From: Pseudomonas syringae
GTDB taxonomy: Bacteria > Pseudomonadota > Gammaproteobacteria > Pseudomonadales > Pseudomonadaceae
Assembly (NCBI RefSeq): GCF_021606685.1
Contig: NZ_WKCB01000023.1
Location: 1-64,000 of the forward strand
Length of the DNA: 64,000 bases
Direction of reading: 5' to 3'
How positions within the stretch are numbered: position 1 is the stretch's first letter; each line of letters starts with the position of its first letter. The notes beneath the pieces are model-generated. The model was not told the DNA's origin and ran no database searches. It saw only the letters and a program-made list of their open reading frames with translations. Positions 17,469-26,840 of this stretch are shown here, piece by piece. A program made the position numbers and the translations under genes.

Positions 17469-17564
17469 CTTATGTGAGAGCGGGCTTGCCTGCGATAGCC
17501 CCACCTGAGTGTGACTGCCACACCGCGGCGTCTGCATCGCAGGCAGGCCCGACTCCCACATAAG
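17469..17564. repeat. REP-type inverted repeat
   Basis: Arms CTTATGTGAGAGCGGGCTTG..CGAT and ATCGCAGGCAGGCCCGACTC..CATAAG face each other across about 40 bases. This is the pseudomonad REP/BIME style built on GTGGGAG-x-GGGCTTGC. It lies just after the phaG stop (minus strand) and may act on its mRNA 3' end. Confidence 0.8.
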
Positions 17565-17572
17565 CGCTTACC

Positions 17573-18457
17573 TCAAATCGCAAACGCATGCTGTGCCTGA
17601 CCCTGGTGATAACGCAATCGGCTGACCTGCTGCTGCGGTTTCAGAAAACCCACCACCGCGTCCCGGCTGTCCTTGCACGCCGCCTTGTGTTCCATATCCA
17701 GAAAATGCCCGGTCGCCTGGATGGTGCTGAAGCTGCTTTTCGCCACATATTGAGCGAACTGCCGGGCATCCTGGGCGCTGGTGTATTCGTCCCATTCGCC
17801 GTTCACAAACAGCACGGGCACGTCGATTTTTCGCGCCGCCTGGAGGTAGCACAGCCGGTCGCTGTGCAGCACTTGGCTGATGTGAAAGTGCATCTGCCCG
17901 TATTCGTGCTCGGCCAGGCTGCTGACGTGCTTGTAGTTGAAACGCTTGAACAGCGATGGCAGATGCTTGCCGATGGTGTTGTTGACCAGGTGGCCGACGC
18001 GGTCGCGGTCGAGGTTGCCGAGGTAGTCGACGCCGCGTTCGAGGTAATCGCGCATGGGCGCGTTGATCACTGGGGAGAACGAGCTGATCACCGCTTTTTC
18101 CACGCGGCGCGGGCGGTGGGCGAGAGCGACCAGGGTGGCGGCGCCACCCCAGGAGAACGACAGCACGTGTTCGGCGGCGAAATGGTCGATCAATTCCAGG
18201 AGGATCTGGCCTTCGACTTCCTTCGTCAGCATGTGCTCATGGCGGTTATGGATTTTGGAGCGACCGGCGTAGGGCTGGTCGTACAAAACCACATTGAATT
18301 GCGGGTGCAGGCTTTTCACGGTTTGGGCGAAAGAGGCCGTAGTGGCCATGGAGCCATTGACCAGGATGATGGTCTTTGCCGCAGCATCCGCGCGATAGAA
18401 CTCCGTGTAAACCCGATACTGACCCTGTATATCCAACACAGCGATTTCTGGCCTCAT
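17573..18457 (-). CDS. phaG: PhaG, 3-hydroxyacyl-ACP thioesterase/transacylase
   Basis: A 294-aa alpha/beta-hydrolase that diverts (R)-3-hydroxyacyl-ACP from fatty acid synthesis to medium-chain polyhydroxyalkanoate formation. The sequence follows pseudomonad PhaG along its length: RPEIAVLDIQGQYRVYTEFY, IILVNGSMATTASFAQTVK, VLSFSWGGAATL with the serine of the modified nucleophile elbow, SFSPVINAPMRDYLERG, HLPSLFKRFNYKHVSSL, and a C-terminal QAQHAFAI. The start at 18457 has AGGAG eight bases upstream; an in-frame ATG at 18550 adds 31 unconserved residues. HX4D-like and RhlA-like features are shared with RhlA, but the sequence is closest to PhaG. Confidence 0.9.
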   Translation of the reverse strand: MRPEIAVLDIQGQYRVYTEFYRADAAAKTIILVNGSMATTASFAQTVKSLHPQFNVVLYDQPYAGRSKIHNRHEHMLTKEVEGQILLELIDHFAAEHVLSFSWGGAATLVALAHRPRRVEKAVISSFSPVINAPMRDYLERGVDYLGNLDRDRVGHLVNNTIGKHLPSLFKRFNYKHVSSLAEHEYGQMHFHISQVLHSDRLCYLQAARKIDVPVLFVNGEWDEYTSAQDARQFAQYVAKSSFSTIQATGHFLDMEHKAACKDSRDAVVGFLKPQQQVSRLRYHQGQAQHAFAI

Positions 18458-18761
18458 GTCGTAAGACTCCTGGCAAGCGGGTAGGGCGCGCAGATCACTC
18501 TGCACGAGCTTTGTGACAGGTAGGCATACGCCTGGAAAAGGGAGGCCCATGTCGATCCGATGACGGCTGGCCGACGGGTGTTGTTATGGCGGGCAGTTTG
18601 CCTAGAGGGCCCGTGGATACGGCGCGGGCGCGGCAATGTGTTTCTTGGAGGTTATAGGCGACTCGCCAGTCATATTTGAACTGGTGAGCTTGATTCAAGC
18701 ACAGACTCGGGATGGTGCAAGGCGCAGAAATAGGTTTTTGCCATCACCGGCTGAACGGTCG
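18458..18761. other. Intergenic region upstream of phaG
   Basis: About 304 bp between phaG and the upstream rsuA gene, both on the minus strand. It must hold the phaG promoter. I see no terminator, RNA or coding region I can support. Confidence 0.4.
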
Positions 18762-19454
18762 TCAGACCTGTCGGATTTCGTCCCAGGTCAACGCCCGATA
18801 TTCACCGGATGCCAACGCACTGTCCAACTCAAGCGGCCCCATGCGTTCGCGATGCAGGCCAATCACCTTGTTGTTGAAATGCCCGAACATGCGCTTCACC
18901 TGGTGATAGCGCCCCTCGATGATGCTCAAACGCGCCAATCGCGGGCCGATCAACACCAGGTCGGCTGGTTGAGTGGTCAGGTCTTCAAACGCAAAATACA
19001 GGCCCGCTGCAAACGTCGCCGCGTACTCGGGGCCGATGTCCTGCTCGGTCTGCACGCGGTAGACCTTGGGCAGTTTGGTGCTCGGTTGCGTCAGGCGTCG
19101 CGACCACTGGCCGTCGTTGGTGATCAGCATCAACCCGGTGGTGTTGAGATCCAGGCGACCGGCGATATGCAACTCGTCTTTGTCCGGCTCATCCAGCCAA
19201 TCCAGGACTGTCGGGTGCTGCGGGTCCGTGGTGGCGCTCACGCAACCCCGGGGTTTGTGCAGCATGAAATAACGCGCTGGTTTACCGGCTTGCAGCACCT
19301 CGCCGTCCACGCACACGCGGTTGAATTCGCGCACCTCATGGTGAGGGTCGCAGACCGCCATGCCATCGACCGTCACCCGCCGCTCCACTAGCAACACACG
19401 CACTTGCTGACGGTTGAAGCGCGGCAGGTTGCTGAGGAAGCGATCAACGCGCAT
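18762..19454 (-). CDS. rsuA: 16S rRNA pseudouridine(516) synthase RsuA
   Basis: A 230-aa RsuA-family pseudouridine synthase that modifies U516 of 16S rRNA. The N-terminal S4-like domain (RVDRFLSNL...VRVLLVERRVTVDG) is followed by the catalytic domain. The catalytic aspartate is D102 in GRLDLNTTGL, the same position as in E. coli RsuA. EGRYHQVKRMF near residue 180 is the second family motif. Its start overlaps the end of the CWC-family gene by 11 bp, so the two are probably co-transcribed. Confidence 0.9.
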   Translation of the reverse strand: MRVDRFLSNLPRFNRQQVRVLLVERRVTVDGMAVCDPHHEVREFNRVCVDGEVLQAGKPARYFMLHKPRGCVSATTDPQHPTVLDWLDEPDKDELHIAGRLDLNTTGLMLITNDGQWSRRLTQPSTKLPKVYRVQTEQDIGPEYAATFAAGLYFAFEDLTTQPADLVLIGPRLARLSIIEGRYHQVKRMFGHFNNKVIGLHRERMGPLELDSALASGEYRALTWDEIRQV

Positions 19455-19656
19455 CGCGGCGACTCAACTGTTCGTCGACCTGGGCACAGCGTGGGCACAG
19501 GCAGGCGGTGTTGCGCAGTTCGTCGGGCAGCGCTGCAAGCACTGCCGGGTCGATGGTGACGCTGTAGCACCAGCAGGCCTGGTCGGCGGTGCGTGGGTCG
19601 GCCAGGGTACAGTCGTTGCGGGCGCCGCAGGCAGGGCAAAGGGTGGGCGTGGTCAT
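19444..19656 (-). CDS. Cysteine-rich CWC family protein
   Basis: A 70-aa protein with paired cysteines: CPACGARNDC at the N-terminus, ACWCYSV in the middle and CLCPRCAQV near the end, the layout of the small CWC zinc-binding-like family. Function unknown. Coupled to rsuA by an 11-bp overlap. Confidence 0.82.
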   Translation of the reverse strand: MTTPTLCPACGARNDCTLADPRTADQACWCYSVTIDPAVLAALPDELRNTACLCPRCAQVDEQLSRRDAR

Positions 19657-19833
19657 GGGGTGGTCGTGCAGGGCCTTGGAAGTCCCTGCACGATACAGCG
19701 CTGGTCAGTCCCGTTCCAGCCCAGCGACCCGCTGCCCACCGAGTTCTCGGCGGTCCAGGTGCGGGCCGGGTTGTACTAGGTAGTCACCAAGCAGCTGGCA
19801 TCCAACACGGTGTCGCGCACGGCACTGCGGCGG

Positions 19834-21456
19834 TTACAGCTGGAACTTGCTGACCAGCACGTTGAACGAGGTCGCCAGACGCGACAGGTCCTGGCTGGAC
19901 GCGTTGGTCTGGTGGGCACCGGCGGCGGTCTGGGTCGACAGGTCCTGGATGTTGAGCAGGTTGCGGTCCACTTCGCGGGCCACTTGCGCCTGTTCTTCGG
20001 ACGCCGACGCGATCACCAGGTTGCGCTCGTTGATCTTCGCCACACTGGCGGTGATGCGCACCAGTGCTTCACCGGCGTTTTGCGCCAGGGTCTGGGTGTT
20101 GTTGGCCCAGGTCAGGCTCTTGTTCATCGCGGCCACTGCGTCGTCGGCACCGGTCTGTACGTCACCGATCATTTTTTCGATATCGACCGTGGAGGTCTGG
20201 GTGCGATGGGCCAGCGCCCGCACTTCATCGGCCACCACTGCAAAACCGCGACCTTGCTCACCCGCGCGGGCGGCTTCGATGGCCGCGTTGAGCGCCAGCA
20301 GGTTGGTCTGGTCGGCGATGCCGCGAATCACGTCGATCACCTTGCCGATCTCGCGCACTTGGGCGGCAAGGTCTGCAACCGATTGCGTGGAACCGTTGAT
20401 CTCGCCCACCATCGATGACATGCCCGACACTGCCTGTTCCACTTGTTGGCGGCCGTCCTCGGCTTCCGTGGTGGCCTGGCGCGATGCTTCCGAGGTCGAC
20501 ACCGCGTTGCTTGCCACTTCGTCCACCGCCGCCGTCATCTGGTTCACGGCGGTGGCGGCTTGTTGGATTTCGTCATTCTGGCGGGTCAGGCCACGGCTGC
20601 TTTCGTCGGTGACCGCGCTGAGTTCTTCGGCGGCCGAGGCGAGCTGGTCGGAGGCATTGGCGATTTCCACCAGGGTGCTTTTCAGGCCGCCCTGCATATC
20701 GGCCAGGGCCATCAGCAAGTGCCCGGCTTCGTCGGTGCGGTCGGTGATGATCGCTTGGGTCAGGTCGCCCTTGGCAATGCGTTGAGCACTCTCGACCGCT
20801 TGGGCGATGGGGCGGGTGATCAGGCGGGTGATCAGCATGCCAATGGTGAGGGCAATGATGAAGGCCAGCACGATGCCGCTGATCATCCAGGTCAACGCGC
20901 TGCTGCGCAGGTCGTCGGCGGCGATGGCGCCTTCCTGGATCTGGCGGTTGTTGGAGTCGATCATCACGCGGATCAGCTCGCGGGCCTGGCGGAACAGCTC
21001 ATTATTGGTGCTGTTGAGCTGTGCGCGCGCCTGTTCGAGCTGACCGCTGTTCATCATCGCGATAATGCGTTCGGAATTGCCGATGTAGTTCGGCCAGATC
21101 TGGTCGAGCTTGTCGCCGGCTGCCCGTTCGTCGTCTTCCAGCGGCGTGGCGCGGTAGGTGGCGTAGGCGGTCTGGCTGCGTTTGAGTTCGTTGGCGATGT
21201 CCTGGCTGACGCGGTCGCGGTCCTGGGCCGAGACGTCGCCCTTGCTGGCGTCCAGTAAGCGGTACAGACCCCGGTTGTGGGCGACCAGGCCATTGAGGGT
21301 GGCCGCGGTGTTGCTCACGGAGACCAGGTTGTTGGAGAACGTCAGTTCCAATGCGTTGGAGAGACGCACGACGCTTTTGATACCCAGTAGGCCGACCCCG
21401 AGGGTGACCAGTGCGCACAGTAGAAATGAAAGCAGCAGCTTGGTGGAAATTTTCAT
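19834..21456 (-). CDS. Methyl-accepting chemotaxis protein (4HB sensor)
   Basis: A 540-aa chemoreceptor. TM1 is at about 8-30, followed by a helical periplasmic domain of about 155 residues (four-helix-bundle type), TM2 at about 190-212, and HAMP ([20 protein letters not shown]). The cytoplasmic signalling domain carries the highly conserved hairpin tip [20 protein letters not shown]. There is no C-terminal CheR-binding pentapeptide; the protein ends in FQL. The start at 21456 puts a proper signal anchor at the N-terminus; the longer frame to 21489 adds 11 residues. Ligand unknown. Confidence 0.93.
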   Translation of the reverse strand: MKISTKLLLSFLLCALVTLGVGLLGIKSVVRLSNALELTFSNNLVSVSNTAATLNGLVAHNRGLYRLLDASKGDVSAQDRDRVSQDIANELKRSQTAYATYRATPLEDDERAAGDKLDQIWPNYIGNSERIIAMMNSGQLEQARAQLNSTNNELFRQARELIRVMIDSNNRQIQEGAIAADDLRSSALTWMISGIVLAFIIALTIGMLITRLITRPIAQAVESAQRIAKGDLTQAIITDRTDEAGHLLMALADMQGGLKSTLVEIANASDQLASAAEELSAVTDESSRGLTRQNDEIQQAATAVNQMTAAVDEVASNAVSTSEASRQATTEAEDGRQQVEQAVSGMSSMVGEINGSTQSVADLAAQVREIGKVIDVIRGIADQTNLLALNAAIEAARAGEQGRGFAVVADEVRALAHRTQTSTVDIEKMIGDVQTGADDAVAAMNKSLTWANNTQTLAQNAGEALVRITASVAKINERNLVIASASEEQAQVAREVDRNLLNIQDLSTQTAAGAHQTNASSQDLSRLATSFNVLVSKFQL

Positions 21457-21772
21457 GGCTCGGATCCGGCATGTTAGCGAAGGGCGCACGCTAGAGCCTC
21501 CCTGGCTTTGCGCAATGTCATAGTGACATCATCGCAATCGAAAAGGTTTCGAACCAGAAAAAATTAGTGAATCGATAAAGTGAATTGACCAGCGGGCGCG
21601 ATGCCGGCTCAGGCGAGGAGAGGGCATATCGGCGCCCCACGTTCATGTATCAAGTTGTTACCAAAACGCACCAGATTTGGTTTTTGATGTCCGATACTTT
21701 GTCATTCGGCGAAAGCTGGGTGCCGCCCTCCAGCGTCGCTGGAGGTGCTCTTTCGCGGTCCAGGAGGCCGCC
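21457..21772. other. Divergent intergenic region
   Basis: About 316 bp between the chemoreceptor (minus) and the Tyr-rich lipoprotein (plus). It presumably holds both promoters. An upstream-open frame through the last 100 bp belongs to the lipoprotein reading frame but lacks a ribosome site; AGGAGG at 21762-21767 fixes the start at 21773. Nothing else recognised. Confidence 0.45.
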
Positions 21773-22168
21773 ATGTATCGACGACTGCTGCTCAGCGCTT
21801 TACTCGGTCTTACCCTTTCTGCCTGTGCGCCTTACTACGATGGAGGCCAGAGCTACTATCGATCCGAGGTCTACACCTCACCGGCACCGGTTTATTACTA
21901 CGGGGGTGGCTCGGCGTATCAGTACCGCCGCGATTACTACCCTGCACCGCGTTACTACGCACCGGCCCCGCGTTACTACTCGGCGCCGCGCTATTACCAG
22001 CCGCCACCGCGCTACTACCCCTCGGGGCCAAGGGCGGGTTACCGGCCCTACCCGAACCAGGGTTGGGGCGATCACCGGGGCAATGGTGATCACCGGGGCA
22101 ATCGCGGGCACGACGGTCGCGGTGGTGACCGAGGTGGCGATCGAGGCGGCCGCGGTGGTCACCGCTGA
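21773..22168 (+). CDS. Tyr/Pro-rich lipoprotein with RG-rich tail
   Basis: A 131-aa protein. Lipobox LTLSAC puts the lipidated Cys at about residue 18. Residues about 35-85 are a low-complexity run of PRYY-type repeats (PRYYAPAPRYY, SAPRYYQPPPRYYP). The C-terminal 35 residues are DHRGN/GGDRGG repeats rich in Gly, Arg, Asp and His. The product is likely an envelope-anchored disordered protein. Function unknown; no enzymatic domain. A Rho-independent terminator follows. Confidence 0.78.
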   Translation: MYRRLLLSALLGLTLSACAPYYDGGQSYYRSEVYTSPAPVYYYGGGSAYQYRRDYYPAPRYYAPAPRYYSAPRYYQPPPRYYPSGPRAGYRPYPNQGWGDHRGNGDHRGNRGHDGRGGDRGGDRGGRGGHR

Positions 22169-22182
22169 TCGGTCATGAATGC

Positions 22183-22208
22183 AAACGGCGCAGGAAGCGC
22201 CGTTTTTT
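22183..22208 (+). terminator. Rho-independent terminator
   Basis: AACGGCGC, a short loop, GCGCCGTT, then a run of six T. It ends the Tyr-rich lipoprotein gene and lies just past the stop of the convergent hydrolase gene. Confidence 0.88.
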
Positions 22209-22224
22209 GTGGGCGAAACCTTAT

Positions 22225-23337
22225 TCAGTAATCAGACAGATCCGCCAGCGGATGCCGGCCTTCCCACACTTTGGTGAAGTGCGCCTGCACCACTGCTTCC
22301 GGGATCGTGTTGATGTCCGGCCAGTGCCAGTGGGGCTTCTGGTCTTTGTCGATCAACCGCGCGCGCACCCCTTCGCTGAATTCCGGGTGGCGACAGCAAT
22401 TGAGGCTCAGGGTGTATTCCATCTGGAACACCTGGGCAAGGGACAGGTGGCGCGCGCGCTGGATCTGTTCCCACACCAGGTGCGCCGTCAGCGGGCAGCC
22501 TTCGCTCAGGGTCTTGCCGGCACGGCTGAACAGCGGGTCGGCGTGGTCGTGCAGTTGGCTCAGGGCGCGCCAGGCAGAGCGCACGTCAGCCACGTCGAGC
22601 CATTCGTCGATCTGCGCCCGGCGCGGCAGCCATTGCGCCTCGGGTTGGTACTCGACGGCTTCCTGGGCCAGCGCTTTAAGCAGGCTGTTGAGCTGCATCG
22701 GCGTTTGTTCCTGCCAGTTCAATTGCAGCAGGCCATCAATCAGTTCGTCCTGCTGATCATCCCGCAGGAAGCGGTCGGCCAGGCCCAAGTCCAGGGCGTC
22801 ACGCCCATTGATATGCGCGCCGGTAAGGCCAAGGAACACACCGAGCTTGCCTGGCAAGCGCGACAGGAACCAACTGGCACCCACATCGGGGTACAGGCCG
22901 ATGCTCACCTCGGGCATGGCCAACCGGCTGCTCGGTGTGACGATGCGCACCGCCGCGCTTTGCAACAGGCCCATGCCGCCACCCAGCACATAGCCGTGGC
23001 CCCAGCAGAGCAATGGTTTGGGGTAGGTGTGCAGGCGGTAGTCGAGGCGGTATTCGGCGGCAAAAAACTGCGCGGCCAGGGCGGGCACCTCACCGGGTTT
23101 TTCGCGGCAAGCCATGGCCAGGCTGCGCACTTCGCCACCGGCGCAAAAGGCCTTGGGCCCATTGCCGCGCAACAGTACGCAGACGATGCTCGGATCTTTG
23201 GCCCAGGCATCCAGGCGCTCGCTCAGGGCCAGAATCATGGGTAAGGAGAGGGCATTGAGGGACTTTTCAGCGTCCAGGCTGGCGATGCCGATGCGGGCAC
23301 CGTCGCTGCCGGTCAGTTCTTCGAAGTGCAGGTTCAT
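22225..23337 (-). CDS. Enoyl-CoA hydratase/isomerase, 3-hydroxyisobutyryl-CoA hydrolase-like
   Basis: A 370-aa crotonase-fold protein, longer than ordinary enoyl-CoA hydratases (about 260 aa) and matching the HIBYL-CoA hydrolase group. Oxyanion-hole and CoA segments are FCAGGEVRSLA (about 64-74) and GYVLGGGMGLLQS (about 114-126). The catalytic acid region is MPEVSIGLYPDVGASWFLSR. The C-terminal ECH_2-type extension is present. In this family the enzyme acts in valine degradation, but the substrate here is not proven and no other valine-pathway gene is adjacent. Confidence 0.85.
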   Translation of the reverse strand: MNLHFEELTGSDGARIGIASLDAEKSLNALSLPMILALSERLDAWAKDPSIVCVLLRGNGPKAFCAGGEVRSLAMACREKPGEVPALAAQFFAAEYRLDYRLHTYPKPLLCWGHGYVLGGGMGLLQSAAVRIVTPSSRLAMPEVSIGLYPDVGASWFLSRLPGKLGVFLGLTGAHINGRDALDLGLADRFLRDDQQDELIDGLLQLNWQEQTPMQLNSLLKALAQEAVEYQPEAQWLPRRAQIDEWLDVADVRSAWRALSQLHDHADPLFSRAGKTLSEGCPLTAHLVWEQIQRARHLSLAQVFQMEYTLSLNCCRHPEFSEGVRARLIDKDQKPHWHWPDINTIPEAVVQAHFTKVWEGRHPLADLSDY

Positions 23338-23473
23338 CGTGACCTCAATCGAGAAAGTGAAGGATCAGTATGATCGCTTCGTGGGAAAGTGCCGATGGTG
23401 TGTCAGATCAATTGACAAGCCGGGTCGGCTTTCCTAGGGTTCGCCTCATTCTTTTCTACAAGACAGTTCAACT

Positions 23474-24166
23474 ATGACCGAAGGCGACCGTATCAAACTC
23501 GAACCCAGCTGGAAACACGCCCTGCGGGACGAGTTCGAGCAGCCGTACATGGCGCAATTGCGTGAGTTCCTGCGTCAGGAGCATGCCGCCGGCAAGGAGA
23601 TCTACCCGCCCGGTCCGCTGATTTTCAACGCCCTCAACTCAACGCCGTTGGACAAGGTCAAGGTGGTGATCCTCGGCCAGGACCCTTACCACGGCCCCGG
23701 CCAGGCCCACGGGCTGTGTTTCTCGGTGCAACCGGGCGTGCCGGCGCCGCCGTCGCTGGTCAACATCTACAAAGAGCTCAAACGCGACCTGAATATCGAC
23801 ATCCCCAACCACGGCTACCTGCAAAGCTGGGCCGACCAGGGTGTGCTGATGCTCAACACCACCATGACCGTGGAGCGCGCCAACGCCAACGCCCATGCGG
23901 GCAAGGGCTGGCAGTTCTTTACCGACCGGATTATCGAAGTGGTCAGCGAACATCAGCCGCACTTGGTCTTCCTGCTGTGGGGCGCCCATGCCCAGGGCAA
24001 GCAGAAGCTGATCGATGCAACCAAGCACTTGGTGCTGACGTCGGTGCACCCCTCGCCGTTGTCGGCGTACCGTGGGTTTTTGGGCTGCGGGCATTTCAGC
24101 CGCACCAACAAGTTTCTTGAGCAAAATGGCGAGACGCCGATCGAGTGGCGCTTGCCGCCACTCTAA
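23474..24166 (+). CDS. ung: Uracil-DNA glycosylase
   Basis: A 230-aa family 1 UDG that excises uracil from DNA. The water-activating motif [14 protein letters not shown] (68-81, catalytic D70) and the DNA-intercalation motif [11 protein letters not shown] (192-202, catalytic H192) are intact, as is MLNTTMTVE. Full length. A REP element follows the stop codon. Confidence 0.96.
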   Translation: MTEGDRIKLEPSWKHALRDEFEQPYMAQLREFLRQEHAAGKEIYPPGPLIFNALNSTPLDKVKVVILGQDPYHGPGQAHGLCFSVQPGVPAPPSLVNIYKELKRDLNIDIPNHGYLQSWADQGVLMLNTTMTVERANANAHAGKGWQFFTDRIIEVVSEHQPHLVFLLWGAHAQGKQKLIDATKHLVLTSVHPSPLSAYRGFLGCGHFSRTNKFLEQNGETPIEWRLPPL

Positions 24167-24182
24167 AGCCCAACACAAATTG

Positions 24183-24279
24183 AAAATGTGGGAGGGGGCT
24201 TGCGCCCGATAGCAGTGGGTCAGCTGCAGATGTGCTAGCTGATACACCGTCATCGGGGGCAAGCCCCCTCCCACATTTT
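24183..24279. repeat. REP-type inverted repeat
   Basis: AAAATGTGGGAGGGGGCTTGC at 24183-24203 is matched in reverse by its complement at 24259-24279, with about 55 bases between. This is the abundant fluorescens-group REP/BIME sequence. It sits between the convergent ung and AbrB-family genes and could act as a shared mRNA 3' structure. Confidence 0.88.
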
Positions 24280-24294
24280 GATTTGTGCCAGGCG

Positions 24295-25332
24295 CTAAGT
24301 CTGTTCAGGCCTGCGGTTCCAGTGCCGAAACAACGGTTCCGCCAAAAACAACACGAACAGCAAACGCATCACCTGCATCGCCGTCACCAGCGGCACCGAC
24401 AGTTGCAGGGTTTCGGCCGTGAGGCTCATCTCGGCAATCCCGCCGGGCATCATGCCGAGGGTCAGTGAGCGCAGGTCCAGATGGGTCAGGGCGCTTAAAC
24501 CCACGGCGGCCAATGTCGCCAGCGCCATGGTCAAGGCTGTGCCGATCAAGGTGCGGCCCATGAACGATGGCGCGCGGCGAAAGAACTGACGGTTGAAGTG
24601 GCAACCCAGGCCGCTGCCGATCAGCCATTGGCCGATCTGGCTGCCGCCGTCGGGCAGGCCGATGTGCAAGTCCCACACGACGCTGGCGGTGGCACTCACC
24701 AGCAACGGCCCGAACAGCCACGGGTTCGGCTGACGCAAACGCTGCCAACCCCAGGCCACCAACGCGCCAAGCGGAAACAGCAGGGCCAGCCACGCCCAAC
24801 TCACCGGCGCCGGATGAAACTGCGGCGCGCCACCGTCCAGCAAGTACTTGAAAATCGCCGGTACACACAGCACCACCGCCAGTACCCGCAGACTCTGGCC
24901 CGCCGCGACGCGGCTGAGCACCGCGCCATTGCGTGCGCCGAGGTTGACCATCTCCCCGGAGCCGCCCGGCATGCTGGAGAAAAACGCGGTGGCGCGGTCT
25001 TCACCGCTACGGCGCATCAGCCACACGCCGACGATGCTCGACAGGCTGGTGATCAACGCGCCCATGAAGATTAGGCCGAAATGGCTCATCACCTGCTCGA
25101 TCACCATTGGCGTGAAGTGCAGGCCGATGCCGATGCCCACCACCCATTGGCCGCATTTGCGCCCGCCGGGAATCTCCGCCAATTGCCACGGCGTAAGGCA
25201 ACGCACCAGGATAATCGCCAGCAACGAACCGACCATATACGGCAAAGGCCAGCCGACCAGGCTGGCCAGGTAACCGCCGGCCAGGCCGACCAGCGGTGTT
25301 CCCCACCAATGTTTAAAGGTGACCTCAGACAT
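24295..25332 (-). CDS. AbrB-family (PF05145) membrane protein
   Basis: A 345-aa polytopic protein with two repeats of the AbrB duplication domain; the segments PYMVGSLLAIILVRC and SMPGGSGEMVNLG are repeated in spirit as FGPLLVSATASVVW and MMPGGIAEMSLTAE. The family is often labelled ammonia monooxygenase, which is a misnomer. The start at 25332 overlaps tctA by 8 bp, so it is the last gene of the opdH-tctCBA operon; a link to tricarboxylate uptake is inferred from this. Regulatory or transport role unknown. Confidence 0.78.
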   Translation of the reverse strand: MSEVTFKHWWGTPLVGLAGGYLASLVGWPLPYMVGSLLAIILVRCLTPWQLAEIPGGRKCGQWVVGIGIGLHFTPMVIEQVMSHFGLIFMGALITSLSSIVGVWLMRRSGEDRATAFFSSMPGGSGEMVNLGARNGAVLSRVAAGQSLRVLAVVLCVPAIFKYLLDGGAPQFHPAPVSWAWLALLFPLGALVAWGWQRLRQPNPWLFGPLLVSATASVVWDLHIGLPDGGSQIGQWLIGSGLGCHFNRQFFRRAPSFMGRTLIGTALTMALATLAAVGLSALTHLDLRSLTLGMMPGGIAEMSLTAETLQLSVPLVTAMQVMRLLFVLFLAEPLFRHWNRRPEQT

Positions 25333-26839
25333 CGGCCACGGCGCGACGCTGCAGGGCACGTTTGCGGTAGATGCGCACCAGCGGGAACATCAACATCAGC
25401 GCGGTCAGCACCCACACACCAAAGGTGATCGGGCTGGACCAGAGGATGTCCAGCGCGCCGTTGGAGATCGACAGTGCGCGGCGCAGGTTCTGTTCCATCA
25501 AACCGCCGAGGATAAAGCCCAGCAGCACCGGCGACAGCGGGAAGTCCAGCTTGCGCAGGATGTAACCGAAGATGCCGATACCGACCATCAGGAACAGGTC
25601 GAAGGTGGTGGCGTGAACCGCATACACACCAATCGCGGTGATGATCGCGATCACCGGCACCAGTGCCCAGTTCGGCACGGCGAGGATGCGCGTGAAGATG
25701 CGGATCATCGGGATGTTGAGGATCACCAGCATGATGTTGGCGATAAACAGCGAGGCGATCAGGCCCCAGACGATGTCCGGCTGCTGTTGGAACAGCAGCG
25801 GGCCGGGGGTGATGTTGTACAGCGACAGTGCGCCGATCATCACCGCCGTGGTGCCCGAGCCGGGTACGCCGAGGGTCAGCATCGGTACCAGGGCACCGCA
25901 GGCGGATGCGCCGATCGCGGTTTCCGGTGCCGCAAGGCCGCGCATGTCGCCCTGGCCGAATTTGCCGCTGGCGCCAGCGATTCGTTTCTCGGTCATGTAG
26001 GCAACGGCTGATGCCAGTGTCGCACCAGCGCCCGGCAGCACGCCCATGATGAAACCGAGCAGGCCGCAACGGATGTTCACCACGAACACCGCGCCAGCTT
26101 CCTTCAAGTTGAACATCATCCGTCCGGTGGCTTTTACCGCTTCTTGGCCACGGTGGGTTTTTTCCAGCAGCAACAGAATCTCGCTGATGGAGAACAGACC
26201 GAGCACCAGCACCACAAACTGGATACCGTCGGTGAGGTGAATGTTATCGCCGGTAAACCGGTACACGCCGCTGTTGGCGTCAATGCCTACGGCCGACAGG
26301 AACAAACCGATCAGCGCCGCCACAAACGTCTTCAGCGGTTTGTCGCCGGCCATGCCGCCCAGGCAGACAATCGCGAACACCATCAGTACGAAATATTCTG
26401 CCGGGCCGAAGGCTATCGCCCACTTGGCCAGCAGCGGTGCAAACAACACCATGCCGCAGGTGGCGATAAACGCGCCGATGAACGAACTCCAGGCTGACAG
26501 CGACAACGCCACACCGGCCAGGCCTTTGCGGGCCATCGGGTAGCCGTCGAGGGTGGTCATCACGGTAGAGGCTTCGCCTGGGATGTTCAGCAGGATCGAG
26601 CTGATCCGGCCGCCGTATTCGCAGCCCAGGTACACGGCTGCCAGCAGGATCAGCGCCGATTCTGGCGGCAGGCCGAGGGCGAAGGCGATGGGGATCAACA
26701 GTGCCACGCCGTTGATCGGGCCCAGGCCCGGCAACAGGCCGACCACGGTGCCGATCAAGGTACCGCAGAGCGCGGTCACCAGGTTGTAAGGGGACAGTGC
26801 AACGCCGAAGCCCTGGCCCAAATAGCCAAAAGTATCCAT
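25325..26839 (-). CDS. tctA: Tripartite tricarboxylate transporter, large permease TctA
   Basis: A 504-aa large membrane subunit with about twelve helices. Family motifs include GLLPGLGPINGVALLIP near the N-terminus, YGGRISSILLNIPGEASTVM and the mirrored GVPGSGTTAVMIGAL in the second half. With TctB and the binding protein TctC it imports citrate or related tricarboxylates. The ATG at 26839 lies 1 bp after the tctB stop, giving tight coupling; the upstream extension to 26884 runs into tctB. Confidence 0.94.
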   Translation of the reverse strand: MDTFGYLGQGFGVALSPYNLVTALCGTLIGTVVGLLPGLGPINGVALLIPIAFALGLPPESALILLAAVYLGCEYGGRISSILLNIPGEASTVMTTLDGYPMARKGLAGVALSLSAWSSFIGAFIATCGMVLFAPLLAKWAIAFGPAEYFVLMVFAIVCLGGMAGDKPLKTFVAALIGLFLSAVGIDANSGVYRFTGDNIHLTDGIQFVVLVLGLFSISEILLLLEKTHRGQEAVKATGRMMFNLKEAGAVFVVNIRCGLLGFIMGVLPGAGATLASAVAYMTEKRIAGASGKFGQGDMRGLAAPETAIGASACGALVPMLTLGVPGSGTTAVMIGALSLYNITPGPLLFQQQPDIVWGLIASLFIANIMLVILNIPMIRIFTRILAVPNWALVPVIAIITAIGVYAVHATTFDLFLMVGIGIFGYILRKLDFPLSPVLLGFILGGLMEQNLRRALSISNGALDILWSSPITFGVWVLTALMLMFPLVRIYRKRALQRRAVADV

Positions 26840-26840
26840 A

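Noticed and set aside
17469..17564. A Rho-independent terminator for tRNA-Gly or phaG
   Set aside because: The inverted repeat has a long spacer and no T run; it fits the REP family better.
21843..22031. Repeated CGCxxTACTAC units that could suggest a CRISPR-like array
   Set aside because: They are codon-level repeats of PRYY in a coding frame; spacing is irregular and no cas genes are present.
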